Shown: positions 43,973 through 55,810, numbered from the stretch's first letter. The stretch is 64,000 nt of DNA from Neospora caninum Liverpool (GCF_000208865.1 NC_018395.1:3440006-3504005), one strand, 5' to 3'. Translations and numbers: made by a program. Notes: generated from the letters alone by a model not told the origin.

Positions 43973-46164
43973 ATTGAAGGAAACTCTCTATCACACCTTC
44001 TACGATGCAGATGCCAGGAACGACTTTGAAAACCTGCACCCATGAATGTAGAAGCAAGGCTTGATCGAAGGTATTGGGAATGTTTTGTAGAGGAAAAAAA
44101 ATGTACGCGTGTGGAGGGTACTGCCGGTAAGAGGAGGTGGCTCGCGGAATGGGTCTTAATTTTGGTCCGAGTGACCAGACCGTTTCACTTCTTAAGGCAC
44201 ACCCGAAATCCGATTCCGATGAAGAAAAAGCGGATCACCCGTGCATTTCCAACTCCTTCGTTTTTCCCTGCGTGCCACTGCCCTGGTTATCGGCGCTCCC
44301 CCCCTCGCGGCTGCCGGCCATCGAGCCGTCAAGACAAACCGGTTGTGCAGCTAGAAAAAACCCAGTATCCCGCGAGGGGGGTTAACTTCCACGTTGCAGC
44401 GCCACCGCTTCACATATGTCTTCCAACGCTAGGCAAATCAGACCAGAGGAAATGGGGAGTGGTTAGTCTTCTCAGGAAGCGTGCGCCGACTTTCCCAAGA
44501 CAAACGTAGAAATCAGGACGCAGGCTTACACGCGCCGTCTGGTCGCGATTCTGTTTTCGCCGATCTCTCTCTGTAGTCCCTGGCAGTCGAACACAAGGAC
44601 GAGCTGGGCAGTACTCGAGCGGAAGCTTTGTAGCTGGAGGGGAGGTAAATACCTTGTAAGGGCATTGTCTCTGTTCAGGCACATGTCCTGTCGACAGCGT
44701 ATCAACCGCGATGGCAGATGAATTACGGTTAGCGCTTGACGTTAGGCCCGCTCTCAGGATCCCTCTGTAAATTACGCGTTGGCAGCATGCACACGACTCT
44801 TCCCGGCCCATGTCCCAGTGCGATGGTACTGACCATACTAACATGTGAGCAGTAGTATTCTCTCGCTGTTCTCTCTGTGTCGGTGTCCGCAAGGCAGGCG
44901 GGGGAGCACAGCTGTGGTGAACAGAATCAGTTACGGTAGTCCGTGCAACTCCACTTGTCTCTTACTTGATCTTACTCTTTGTATATCGTTGCCGGTTCCT
45001 GTACCTTGCTGCTGAGGAGGAAACCACATATGCTCGCCTCCTGACCACGACTTCGGGCAAGTCCCTTTGGGCACAAGCGAGGACGTGGATCCGATGCGGG
45101 AGAAGAGCTTTTTTGTAACGATGTCAACACCCCTCTTCGTCTTGCTCGCCTGCCCTCCATTGGTGTGTCACTCAGCTGTTGCCTTTTCTTCTCCGTATCA
45201 CGTACCACTGTCTGACATCACTGATTTCGACCTCTGCACGCTTTTCGCCTAGAAAGGAAAATGCGTGTTCTCATCTCGGAGCGCCACTCCAGTTCTTTTC
45301 TCGTGTTTCAGGCACTGTGTGTCTCTTTTCGTTTCGTTCGGACCCTCACTTCGTGCTACTCATGCTCACCTTACAGTTTCCTTTTGTTTCAAACATACGC
45401 CTATATGACGTGTGCCACCTCCATGCTTTTTTTGCAAATACGCTACTAGATGTTCACTCGTACTGGAATTGTATGTTTCCTCGTCTTTCTGTGTAAATTG
45501 TTAGCGCATTTCGGTTTTGCCGTTGTATATGAATACCAGCAGTGTCCACGCAGGATCTGTCCTCTCAGGGCGCTAAGCGTCCAAGTCAAGGAGGTGACTG
45601 GGCGCTTTGAAAGTTACAGCAGATATTGGATGATTGATACCACCTACATAGTCACGTGTGTGTTCGTCACATTCTGTCTATTTCCCAGGTTGCTTCTCTA
45701 GCCCCTGCGCTTGCTCGTATCCTCTTTGGTTGGATAGAGGAGATACAGCTGCTTATCGACTTCACTCTTGTTGTCGGTGTCCGGCCAGGCGTCCTCCGCA
45801 GACGCTGCTGAGCGGAGACGTGTTTGCGAAAAAGATGGAAAACAGATAGCCTCACAAAAATGTCCGTGCAGAGATATCTGGATTTACATGGTTGCACTGC
45901 CGTTCGGTTTCTCTCTCGCGTCTTCATTTTTCAGGTTTTCTCACAGAGACGTCATAGAAGTGCCGGTCCTGCCGACTAGTCGAAACAGCAAATGTAATTC
46001 TGAAAGAACATTTTGTGAGTTGTCACCAGGCAGTGTGAGTGCTTCCACCCCACAAGCCAGGGTAACTCCTCCGGTCTAAAGGCATGCAGGCGGGGAAGAC
46101 TAGTTGAGGGAAAGTCCTTTGTTGAGAACCATGCGTGCGCTACTGGAATCAAGAAAAGAACTCA
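43973..46164. other. Spacer SRS-12/SRS-13
   Basis: About 44,065-44,440 is the class A block. About 44,820-45,250 matches part of R2 (about 3,785-4,240 and 23,385-23,840). About 45,950-46,150 is the conserved 3'-flank block of SRS-13. No gene is supported. Confidence 0.6.
44269..44275. promoter_or_regulatory. Mutated motif (TGCGTGC) upstream of SRS-12
   Basis: Same position as TGCATGC in other class A copies, about 297 bp upstream of the ATG, with A to G inside the core. Confidence 0.35.
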
Positions 46165-47289
46165 CTACAGTAGAGGTGTGGAGAAAACTGCCGCCAACGA
46201 CAGCAACATAACGGCCATGCCACTCGTCAACACCCCAGATGATGCTGCAGATGCCACAATCGTCACGTCAACACTGCACACACTCGAATCATTTTCATCC
46301 CCTTCCTTCTTGTGGTTTCCGGGCTCAGTGGCTGTCTTCTTTTGACAGCCAACAGTGATCTTCTGTTCCTCTGCCGGGAATTGCCCTTCTGGAATCGTGA
46401 ACTTGTACTCGTCGGTGTTTGCCGTTTGTGTCCACCAGGTCGCTTCGTAATTCGCGAAAATACCTTCGTACGCCCCACTGCAGGACTCGGATGCTTCCCT
46501 CCCGGTTTCACTCACGCAGTACGCCTCTTTGTAATTTGTCGGCAGAACTTCTCCCTCGTCGCCGCAGACCAGGGTGAAGCTGTTCTTCTCCGGACTCAGT
46601 GTGACGGCTTGGTGTGTTGGATTGCTATTCTGTCCGTACGCACATTTGACAGTCTGTTCGTCCGTCGCACTCGCTCTCGCTTGCAGCGTCACTGTCACCT
46701 TCATTGTGTCTTTAGAAGCGCTCTTATCTACGCAGCCGACAATGAACTGTTGGTCGACAAAGGGGAAATTTTCAGGAGGGATCGTCAACTTCTTAGTCGT
46801 GCACGTCGCGTCGTCACAATTACGCCAGGATACGTCTTTTGGGGAACCGCTGAGGAGGGTGTTGATGTCGAACGACGCAGTGGGTCCTCTTTTTGCTTTT
46901 TTGCAAGCCTTCAGGGTGGCTGTGGTTGAAGGGCAGACCTCGTTGGTCGCGAGGTCATCGGGAGCGCATTTCAGCTGCTCTTTTTTGCATGCAATTTCAA
47001 GGACGTTTTTCTTTTCAGAGAGAGTTGCTGTGAGTACCGTGTCACTCTCTTCAGTTTTTGTGCAAGTGCACTTAGTCACAGCCCCTTCTGTCTCACAAGA
47101 TGGGTTCGTTGAATCGGAAGCCAGCGCGCGTATGCATCCGGGAAACGATAGAGAGTCTAGCAGCAGGAACGTGCTCACAAAAACCAAAATCACTCGTAGT
47201 CCCATTCGGACTCCACGTCGCCCGGAAAAATGGGGCTCTGTGTCGGCGGCCTCGGAACCCGGGCAGTTCACGCGAGAAGAAAGCGCCAT
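46165..47289 (-). CDS. SRS-13: SRS surface antigen, last member of the array
   Basis: Intact, 374 aa, ATG at 47289 (MALSSRV). Nearly the same as SRS-11 in the signal region and from mid-D1 to mid-D2. It keeps the normal Cys-Thr-Cys-Thr at the D1 start and has KTEESDTVL to KKEQLKC where SRS-11 differs. The D2 end (CSGAYEGIFANYEATWW) resembles SRS-8 and SRS-9. The GPI tail is MLLSLAAVFSTPLL. It is transcriptionally the most upstream copy, and no further SRS sequence is seen to its right. Confidence 0.92.
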   Translation of the reverse strand: MALSSRVNCPGSEAADTEPHFSGRRGVRMGLRVILVFVSTFLLLDSLSFPGCIRALASDSTNPSCETEGAVTKCTCTKTEESDTVLTATLSEKKNVLEIACKKEQLKCAPDDLATNEVCPSTTATLKACKKAKRGPTASFDINTLLSGSPKDVSWRNCDDATCTTKKLTIPPENFPFVDQQFIVGCVDKSASKDTMKVTVTLQARASATDEQTVKCAYGQNSNPTHQAVTLSPEKNSFTLVCGDEGEVLPTNYKEAYCVSETGREASESCSGAYEGIFANYEATWWTQTANTDEYKFTIPEGQFPAEEQKITVGCQKKTATEPGNHKKEGDENDSSVCSVDVTIVASAASSGVLTSGMAVMLLSLAAVFSTPLL

Positions 47290-50100
47290 GTTGTAGGCAG
47301 CTTACTATAACACCAACTACGATGTATATGACAGTAACCACCTGAAGAACCGGCCTCAGATGAATGCGGAAGCGAGCCTTGATTGAATGGATATATTTTG
47401 GAGAGGAACGAAAAATGTTCACGTGTGGAGGGTACCGGTGGCAAGAGGTGGTAGCCCGCGGAATGGGTCTTCATTTGGTCCGAGCGAGCAGATCGTTTCA
47501 CTTCTTAAGAAACACCCGAATGTGGATTCCAGTGATGAAGAAAACCCGCGGCATCTGCGAATTTCCAAGTCTTCGATGTTCCCATGCATGCCATTGTCCT
47601 GGTTATCGGCGCTCCCCCCTCGCGCGCGGCGGGTCATCACGCCTTAAAAAGACAAACCGGGTGTGGAGCCGCAAAGAACTGAGCATTCCACTAGGGGGGT
47701 TAAATTCCAGTTTGCAGCGCCATTTCGTCGCCTCTGTCGCCCAAAGCTAGCCAAACCAGACGAGGGAACTCTTGATGGGAACTCGAAGATTTTGAAGGAT
47801 AGCGGCTCCGAGAGCACTCGGCCCGGTCCCTTGTTTTGTAGCTGGTGTCACACACTGGGTCACGTCTTGAGAGTCGCCCAGTGGAACGAAGCTCCACACG
47901 AAGGACGCGTTTCGTGACGCATGCTGACCTGTCTCCGTATTCATTGTGAAGGAGCGGGCCCGGGGCATACACTGGACACAGGGAGGTACATTATCGTTTT
48001 ACGTGTGCCGTCCTCTTCGACTACCATGATTCCTTGGTAGTGCGACGGGCGTTGCCGCTGGGTGCTACGTAACTTATGCAGTCTTCATCGCAGTTGACTT
48101 CGACTCGGTCAAGACAGCGATGGACGAAAAATGATGTTGCCGATCAAGGCATTCGGGGGGGAAATCGGAGAGGTGGCTGCGTTTCCAGGCCGGACGAAGT
48201 GTTCTTTCCAGATGACCGCGAACTCCGGTCGAAGGCGTACAGAAGCCGTCTGGCCTCCGTTTTGTTCTCGTCGACCCCTCTCTATGTCCTTCTTCGTCGA
48301 TACACGAGGACGAGCTACATACTACTCGACCTGATCCTGATGCAGCTGATGCGCGTAATGAGTAGTGTGCAACCTAGTGAGGATATGGTGTCAGCAGAGA
48401 CACACGCCTTCTTGATACCATATTAACACGGGGGTTGTGGAGTTAGAATCCGTACTTGATGTATGGCCTCTTTTGAGCATTCCACTTCAAAATATACGTT
48501 GGCAGAATACACACGACGCCTTACGAGCGCCTCTCTCTTTCAACCGGTATACACGACTGAGGTGAGGGGACACAGCTGCGCTGTACAGAATCTGCTGCAG
48601 TAGTAAGTGAACTCCAGCGGCATCTGAGCCTTGTTAATACGTATACTGTATGTTGGTGTGCCTTGCTGGGGAGGAGAAAGCCGCGAGTGACTTGCTTTTG
48701 ACCCCAATTTGTCGAACACCTCCCTTGAGACACTTCAGACGCTGTGTGTCCATAGTGGGAGTCGCATCTCGCAGTGTGCCCCGGAAAATTCTGATACCAA
48801 GGAAGTGCGCGCGTTCCCCCACGGCCGTACCACGTATCCGGCCTCGGCCTCCGAGCAGGATCGGAGCTCCAAAACACTAGAGAGAAGGCACACAGATTAG
48901 AACCGTATTATGCATGGTAGTTTTATCGGGTATTTTTTCGGACTTGCCTCGCGGCGAAGTTTCCGGTGCGGTCTGTGCTGATGGCGAACCTCAGATTGAT
49001 TCGGGCATCATCGCTAGAGCAGGTAGCCCGACCGGTGGAGTGTATGTAAGTACTGAACTGAGACCCACTCAGGAATTTTTGTCGTGCACATTTTCCTTCT
49101 TCCGTATTTTTACACGGACAAAGGCGCAGATAGTTGCGGCAGTTGGCAACTCCCGATGTGTTTGCTGACAGGTTTTTGCTCATTTCCTTGCGTGTTCTAG
49201 CGCGGCAGCTGTAATTCCCTGTTCTGTCTCAATGTTACTTGATCTCCTGGTCTCATTTCTGCTTCAGAAGCTGGCCTCATTCGGAGTGAGGGACATCGCG
49301 ACGCACACCATCGATGGAATTCTTCAGTTCGAGAACCCCCGCCATTTGCTCAGTTTTTCCAGACCGGGGAATCGGACGAGGCCGTATGGAGCCGGTGAAC
49401 CTGCCGATATCGTCACTCTATCTATGCTCGCCCCCTCTGCGCGGTGGATAACTGCATGATCCAAAGTTGTCTTCTCGTGTTTTTGCGAGTCCGATTGCAA
49501 TAGGTAACGCGTGTTAGGCATCTTTCACCGCATTCCTTCTCTCGAATCTGGAGCAGCTGGACACGTTCTCTTGCCTCGGTTCCCCGACGAGCCTGGCAGA
49601 GGAGAGCCCTGCGTTGCGCACAAGGAGAGCGACAGCGTAGAAGCTTCGTTGACGCACACCGGCAATTCGCGATCGCTTGTTCTTTTCCTGGGACTTCTTT
49701 TCCAAGGAGACGCCCAGAAGGCAATTCCTCGCTGGTTTCTTCCACGCCGTTCCTCAATTCGGAGCGACTCAGACGTGCAAATTTTTCCGCACGAAACGGT
49801 CAGCGCGGAGAGCCCGCTTTCGTGTGTCGACAGGGAGGGAAAGCGCGGACGCGTTTGCGCCTGGACGTTGAGTGATTTCGTTGAAAATTTGTTTCTTCCC
49901 GTCCGTTTCCTCCACTTTCCTTTGTTTCGCGGCCATCTCCACACCAGGCGCGGTCTCCTTGCCTCTCCTTGAGACGCATCTTTTCTCTGCAGACTCACCT
50001 TCCCAGCGTTCACTCTCGCCCCAGCCGTTCGACTTTTGGCTGTGTCTCGCCACTCGATGCCGCTGGATGCAAACAGCGCCGTTTGCTTCACGACGCCGCA
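47290..50100. other. Array edge: 5' flank of SRS-13 and upstream region of the exonuclease gene
   Basis: About 47,380-47,760 is the class A block of SRS-13, and about 47,900-48,600 the type C spacer shared with 41,160-41,870. From about 48,620 the sequence is no longer recognisable array repeat. About 49,000-50,100 lies upstream of the exonuclease gene and may hold its promoter, 5' UTR or a first exon. A good acceptor (CTTTTCTCTGCAG) ends at about 49,992. The 153-codon plus-strand ORF at 49511-49972 is a possible but unproven upstream exon. Confidence 0.5.
47585..47591. promoter_or_regulatory. TGCATGC motif upstream of SRS-13
   Basis: Heptamer about 296 bp upstream of the SRS-13 ATG in the class A block. 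Confidence 0.5.
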
Positions 50101-52205
50101 ATGCAGACTTCAACAGCGGGAATTCGGTGGGCTCAAAAACATGGCGTCCCCTTTCCGAGTCGTCAGTTCGCATGCGCGGAGAAAGGCGGCCGACTGCTCC
50201 GATGGAATCGCCGCCGGCGTTCTCTTCTTGCTCGACGACGAGCGACACTGACGGGAGTTCCTCCCCTTCTGGACGTTTCCTTTCCTGGTGGTTCCTCTTC
50301 TTCCTTTTCTTCAGACGGTGGCGAGGCCTCGTGTCACGCGGTTAAGTCTGTTTCCCCTCTTACTTGTCCCCCTGCCTGGCTGTCCTTCCCTCCTCGCTCG
50401 TCCTGCGTCGCCTCCGAACCGGCATCGCGTTGCGCTTCGCCGCCCGACCCTTCTTCCCTCCCTCGCTGGTCCTGCCCGGCGTCTCCATCGTTTTCTTCCT
50501 TTCCAACGCCCGCTTGTTGCCGACGCTTGTCGATCCTCTCCCAGCCTTCTCGTCCCCTGTCTCTTGATCCTTCAGCTGGAGTGAAGGAACCGAAACTTCA
50601 CGTTCAGGGTGTTTTCGCTCAGTCTTTACTGTCAACTCCAGGGTCGGGGAGTCGACACTCCTTCAGCCCACACACCATCGAGCTCGCGCAACTTTCCCCG
50701 TCACGTGTCCCGGCCTCTTTTTCTTTTCCCCCCATTCCAAACGACGCTCGCCTTTGTCGACGCCCGATAGCTTCGTCTCCTCGGGCGTCTTCCTTCCCTG
50801 TGTCTTCTGCTTTTTCTCATGCGTCTTCTTCCTCTGCTTCGTCCGCTTCTTCTCTTTCTTCTTCGGGTGTATCTCCTTCATCCAGCTCTTCTTCTCGGAG
50901 TCGCAAAGTTCACCTTATCGATGACCCGGACGACTGCGACGCCATTCTCGACGAGCTCTTCTTCTCTCCGTCATCGTCTGTTCTTCTCCCGCCTTCTCCT
51001 CTCACCACCTACCTCATGGTCCAGCGACAAATCTCGCCGTCTTCGGTTTCCGCTTCTCCATTTTTGACGGGGGACTTCTCCCGACAGCTCGTGGCGCTGG
51101 ACTGCGAGGGAGTGGCCCTGGGCCGGTTTGGACGCATGTGCACTGTCCAGATCGCGACTTCAACGCATACTTTGCTTCTCGATGCGTTCAAAACGGGCGT
51201 CGTTGGAGGAAACAAGAAGTTGAAGGAAATCCTCGAATCGCCACACATTGTCAAGGTAGGCACGATTGCTGCGTCTGGTTTTTTTGGAGGGGGGGGGTTT
51301 CCTTCCTCTCTCAGCCTTCGCTGGTTTTGCAGCTGACTCCCTACTTTTTTGAGGTGGGAAGACCCCGTCCTTCGTGTAACGTCTCAGTCTCCCTTCTCTC
51401 GATTCCGCACTCAGCCGCCCTCATCCTCTTCTTTCTCGCTCGTCTTCCCTTTCCATCGTTCTTCCTGCTTCGTGGGGCTTCGTGGAGCGTTCCGAGGACG
51501 CGCGCGCTCCTCCTCTGCCCGCGTCTGCGATCTCTCTGCGATCTGTCGCAGGCTGCCTTTCCTTTTCTTCTCGCTTTTTTTCTCTTCTCCGTCGGGTCTC
51601 TGTGCGTCTCCCGCGTGTCTTTCTCTCCGCTACTCTGGCTTTGGAACTGTTGACCGCGCCGATCCTCAGGTTTGCCACGACTGTCGCGAGGACGCCTCCG
51701 CCCTTCTTCACCAGCACACCATTCGGCTGAGAAACGTCTTCGATACTCAGGTCAGTCAGTGGTCGGTTCCGCAGTCTCGTTTTACTTTTTGCCTCCGTGA
51801 CCGACGCTGTCCGATCTCGTCGCTTCCCTTCCGGACACTCTGTCTCTCGCGTTTCGCCTCTGGCCCTCTGCCGACTCCCCCTCCACTCTTCCCTTCTTCT
51901 GAGAGCCGCTCTGGGGACACGTGTTCTGGTGGGATCCTCCGGAATCTGCCATGTCGTTTCCACCGTAGGTTGCGCACCAAATCTGGAGTGAGCAGAAGGG
52001 AGAGACGCGCTTCCAGGCTTCTCTGTCTGAACTGTTTCGCAGCTTCTTAAACCTCCGGTAAGCCCTTTGGCTGTGTTCACACTCGACTGACACAACGCCT
52101 GTCCCGACTTCTTTACATACACAATTACATATAAATACGCATACATAAATACATACATACACGGATACATACATACACGTATACATACATACATACATAC
52201 ATACA

Positions 52206-52238
<33 letters not shown>

Positions 52239-52848
52239 GAATATATACAAATATGTACATATACATAGATATATATACATATATATATATATATATATGC
52301 ATATATGTGTATATGTATGTAGAAGTATTTGTAGATGCATCTGCCAAGACATGCAGAAGTAGCTACAGGTAGACGCATACATATGTAGTCGTTTATCGTT
52401 CCTTCCGGCGGGTCTTTGTTTTCACACGGTCGTGAATGGAATTTGTTGATTGAGCGTTTGGGCGCGGAGCGGCTTTGGCTGCCTCTTGATCTGTATTTGT
52501 CTCCTTGTTCGAGTGTGTCGATTCCTTTGCCCGTCGCTCGGATTTGGTCCTGCCGTTTCTTTTTTGGATTCCCTCGCCGCTCGACCTCTCTTTGTCGCTT
52601 TTTCCAGGGACGGCGGCGTGGCGAAACAGGCCAAAAGCGCCATGGAAGCAGATCCCTCAGTGTGGTGTCAGAGACCACTGCCGACTGATCTCCTGCGATA
52701 TGCCGTCTTTGGCGTTTCTCACCTTCTCGACCTCGCTCACATCCTCGCGTTTCACCTTTCCTGTAAGAGGACGCCCAGTCCAGAAATGTATTACCCTAAT
52801 CTATTTATCTATCTCTCTGTCTATCTATCTATCTGTCTATCTGTTCAG

Positions 52849-52889
<41 letters not shown>

Positions 52890-52941
52890 AGTATCTATTT
52901 CTCGGCCTACCTATGTGTCTTTCTATATATCTGTACACACG

Positions 52942-52973
<32 letters not shown>

Positions 52974-53886
52974 GAAATGTATTAGTGGATGTGTCATGCC
53001 TCTCTAGCAGGGGATAAATGCTTCTGTATTTAGAGGTTCAGATCCCTACATGCAAGGCGACAGAGAATTCTGTCTTGTGATTTCAATCAGCGATTCCCCT
53101 GGAAGTACCGTACACTACTCCCGCACTGTTTGTCTTGCCTAGAAAGGCTCTCCGCCTTTTTCTGTATACATCTTTTTTCATACAGTTATATATATGTATA
53201 TATATTCATGCATGCACACTTGCATGTGTATGCATATCCGTACACCTGTATGCCTAATGTGTATACCTGTCTATTTGTTTCTATTCATATATATAGATAC
53301 AGGCATGTGCAGGTAGGGAAGAACATGTATCGACAGACGCGAGCTTCACTCTCTCACTGGGGCGCTGTCATCTTCACCTTCCATCGAATTTCCTCTGTCT
53401 CTTCGTCTTTCCACCCAGACACACACTCATCTGAAGACACATTCCTTAACACCTACAAACGAAAGCAAACATATACATGTATATATATACATATTTATAT
53501 ATACAAGGGTGTGTGTACACAGTTGAGACGCGTTGGTCTGCCGACGACAGTTTTTACAGTTTTTTTCGTGACGTGTGTGGTGGGCTGTCGGGAATCGATC
53601 TGAATGGCCTTTGAGGGTCCTGGCGTTTTTGTCTCTCTGTGATCTTGCTTCTCAGCGTGCAACGAAGTGATTCGAAGGAGCTGTGAAACATACTTGCCGT
53701 ACCGACACTTGAACACGCACCTCAACTCTCCCGCAGAAATCGCAACGCCTGGCGCAGTGATCCAGGGTGAGGCCTACGCACAGCGGTCTCAGCAACAGCT
53801 GCAAAACAGTGGCTCTGCTCTCGAGCACCCCCGCCACAGTCCCGAGCTTCACACACAAAAGGAAAATAGCCCAACTCTACATGCAC

Positions 53887-53917
<31 letters not shown>

Positions 53918-54315
53918 CATACATACATACATACATACATACATGTGCCTGTAGCGTGATGTAGGGAGAGAAAAAATAACGCACGAAAATCCCGGAGACA
54001 ACGATACCTACGTAGGCAGATGGGCGGCACAATGTGTTTACATCTGTCGATATGAAGAGCTATCTATTTCCTTTTCCACCTCTATTCATAAATATATATA
54101 TATATATATGTAAATGCATGTATATGCATGAGCATGTGCACCATGGGGAAGAGAGGATCCGAACAAATGCAGATAGAGGCGTTACCTGGAGATCGTGTTG
54201 AAGAAAACAGTATAAACGTAGGCGCACCTGTTGTATTTTTGGTTGCCACTTACATGCATATGTGCATATATGCACGCATGCTTGTATAAATATATGTATA
54301 CATATATATATATAA

Positions 54316-54366
<51 letters not shown>

Positions 54367-55093
54367 TATGTGCGTATGAACATGCGCCTCTGGCCAGAGT
54401 GGATTGGCTCTGTAGGGGACTCTTGTGTGCGACGGCCACGTCCTCTGAGGCTCGTCACAAAGATATGTAAAGTTTCTCTATGTCTGTAGATGCAGCTGTG
54501 TGGACATTCGAGGGCCTAATGAGTTGCAGTTTTCCACAAAGAAGCGTTGCGAAGAGAGGGGATTTCTCGCGTGCGCGTACCTCGTAGATCTACAAATGTG
54601 TCCCTCCGTTGGCTCTCAGGCATGGTGGCTGCACGCACATGCATGGGTCTAACGCTGAAGCTGAACTGTGGGAGAAACGGAGTCGTCTCGACACCTGCGG
54701 CGCTGTCTCGCTTCCACGACGTAAACGTCGGTGCGTGCATGCACAGCTGAAAAGATCCTAAAGGCAGGACGGAAACCAAAGGCAAAGGAACCACCTTGCT
54801 CCACCACATACATCTACATATATATATATATATATATATGCATATGTATATGTATGTATATACATGTTTACATTTTAATTTCTTGAGTTGGGTGTGTGGT
54901 TTCGCGTCTGGTGCTGTCTCTGCACGTTTGGAGTGTGTTGGTCGTCGCGTTTTCTTTCTTCGGTGCAGGAGACATTGTCGACGTCCAAGTCGCCAGTCAG
55001 TCGCAAGACGGGAAGATCGTCTACCTGGACCGCTACGATGGCCTGTACAACTACTGGAACCTGAAGGAGCGGTCGGTTCTCGAGAGCACATAG
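50101..55093 (+). CDS. DEDD-type 3'-5' exonuclease domain protein (multi-exon)
   Basis: Exon model from splice sites and phase: 50101-51255, 51670-51750, 52017-52057, 52608-52762, 53656-53766, 54969-55093, giving 555 aa. Residues 1 to about 300 are Ser/Pro-rich low complexity. The domain starts near 325. Exo I is DCEG (Asp334, Glu336), and Exo II is HDCREDASAL (386-398) in exon 2. The WxxRPL motif is at 445-450. Exo III, normally Y-x3-D, reads YAVFG (Tyr457, Gly461), so the last metal-binding Asp appears missing. The family acts on RNA or DNA ends; some EXD1-like members are inactive RNA-binding adaptors. Uncertain points: the start (the frame is open upstream to 49969; an earlier exon is possible), the short exon 3, and the 3' end. 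Exon-like segments 55411-55450 and 55913-55969 could be joined in phase through a weak donor at 55071, giving a C-terminus ending PDEDDAP. Confidence 0.7.
52112..52330. repeat. (ACAT)n / (TA)n microsatellite in exonuclease intron
   Basis: Tetranucleotide ACAT units, purest at about 52,180-52,232, passing into TA-rich sequence. It lies in the intron between exons 3 and 4. It gives rise to long antisense ORFs rich in Tyr, Met, Val and Cys, which are artefacts. Confidence 0.9.
52795..52972. repeat. (CTAT)n and (TA)n microsatellites
   Basis: CTAT units with some CTGT variants to about 52,895, then a TA run at about 52,940-52,971, directly after exon 4 of the exonuclease gene. Confidence 0.9.
53886..53945. 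repeat. (TA)n-(ACAT)n compound microsatellite
   Basis: TA run followed by about eight ACAT units in the last intron of the modelled exonuclease gene. Confidence 0.9.
54296..54364. repeat. (TA)n microsatellite
   Basis: TA-rich run with AAATA interruptions in the same intron; a shorter run lies at about 54,090-54,110. Confidence 0.9.
54812..54866. repeat. (TA)n microsatellite near splice acceptor
   Basis: TA run followed by TATG and TACA units, about 100-150 bp before the acceptor of the last modelled exon. Confidence 0.85.
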
Positions 55094-55189
55094 GCTTCTG
55101 ATGAGTCTTCCCCCTGCTAAACAGAAACAGGGGAACCCAAAACCCGAGTCGCCCTACCAATCTATTTCATAAAGTGTATCTATTCATCC

Positions 55190-55220
<31 letters not shown>

Positions 55221-55689
55221 GATGTGCGTCAATATAGAACGTCGTTTGTGCTTGCTGGTCAATGTTGGGTTGAGGCGTCCTCCTTTCCTGTCGTTCTTTT
55301 GCGCGCCCTTGTCGACTGGGGTTAATCTCCCTCGCAAGGCCTGCGCTCCGCCAGGTCTTTTCCCGTGCGTTTCAAAGTCGTGATCTCTCTGCTGATGTGT
55401 GACGCTGCAGGCCGAGAACGCGACACCAGACGGCAATGGCGTTGACCAGCGTAAGTCACCGAGCAGCCGCTCTCTCATCTCCGGGGACACTCAGCAAAGG
55501 ATATGGTTCCTCTCATGCAAACACCAGCTTCTCCGACGAGCCGTCGTCCAAGGTCCAAGTAGACACCCACATACATATCTTGAGCTATTGGCTCGAAACA
55601 ATAGCCACACATACATCTACACAGTACATACATTTCTTGGTATTTATACATTTGTCTCTACGCATGCACCCCCACACTACATACATGCA

Positions 55690-55691
<2 letters not shown>

Positions 55692-55746
<55 letters not shown>

Positions 55747-55773
55747 ACAAGCAGACATGCTGATCCGCAAGGC

Positions 55774-55810
<37 letters not shown>

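Noticed and set aside
39831..47296. Long plus-strand ORFs antisense to SRS genes (for example 39831-40553 and 46574-47296, 240 codons)
   Set aside because: They mirror the coding frames of SRS genes, recur wherever the SRS sequence is conserved and contain no domain of their own.
51421..52678. Minus-strand ORFs of about 300 codons opposite the exonuclease gene
   Set aside because: They run through introns, exons and the ACAT repeat of the plus-strand gene and have no recognisable domain.
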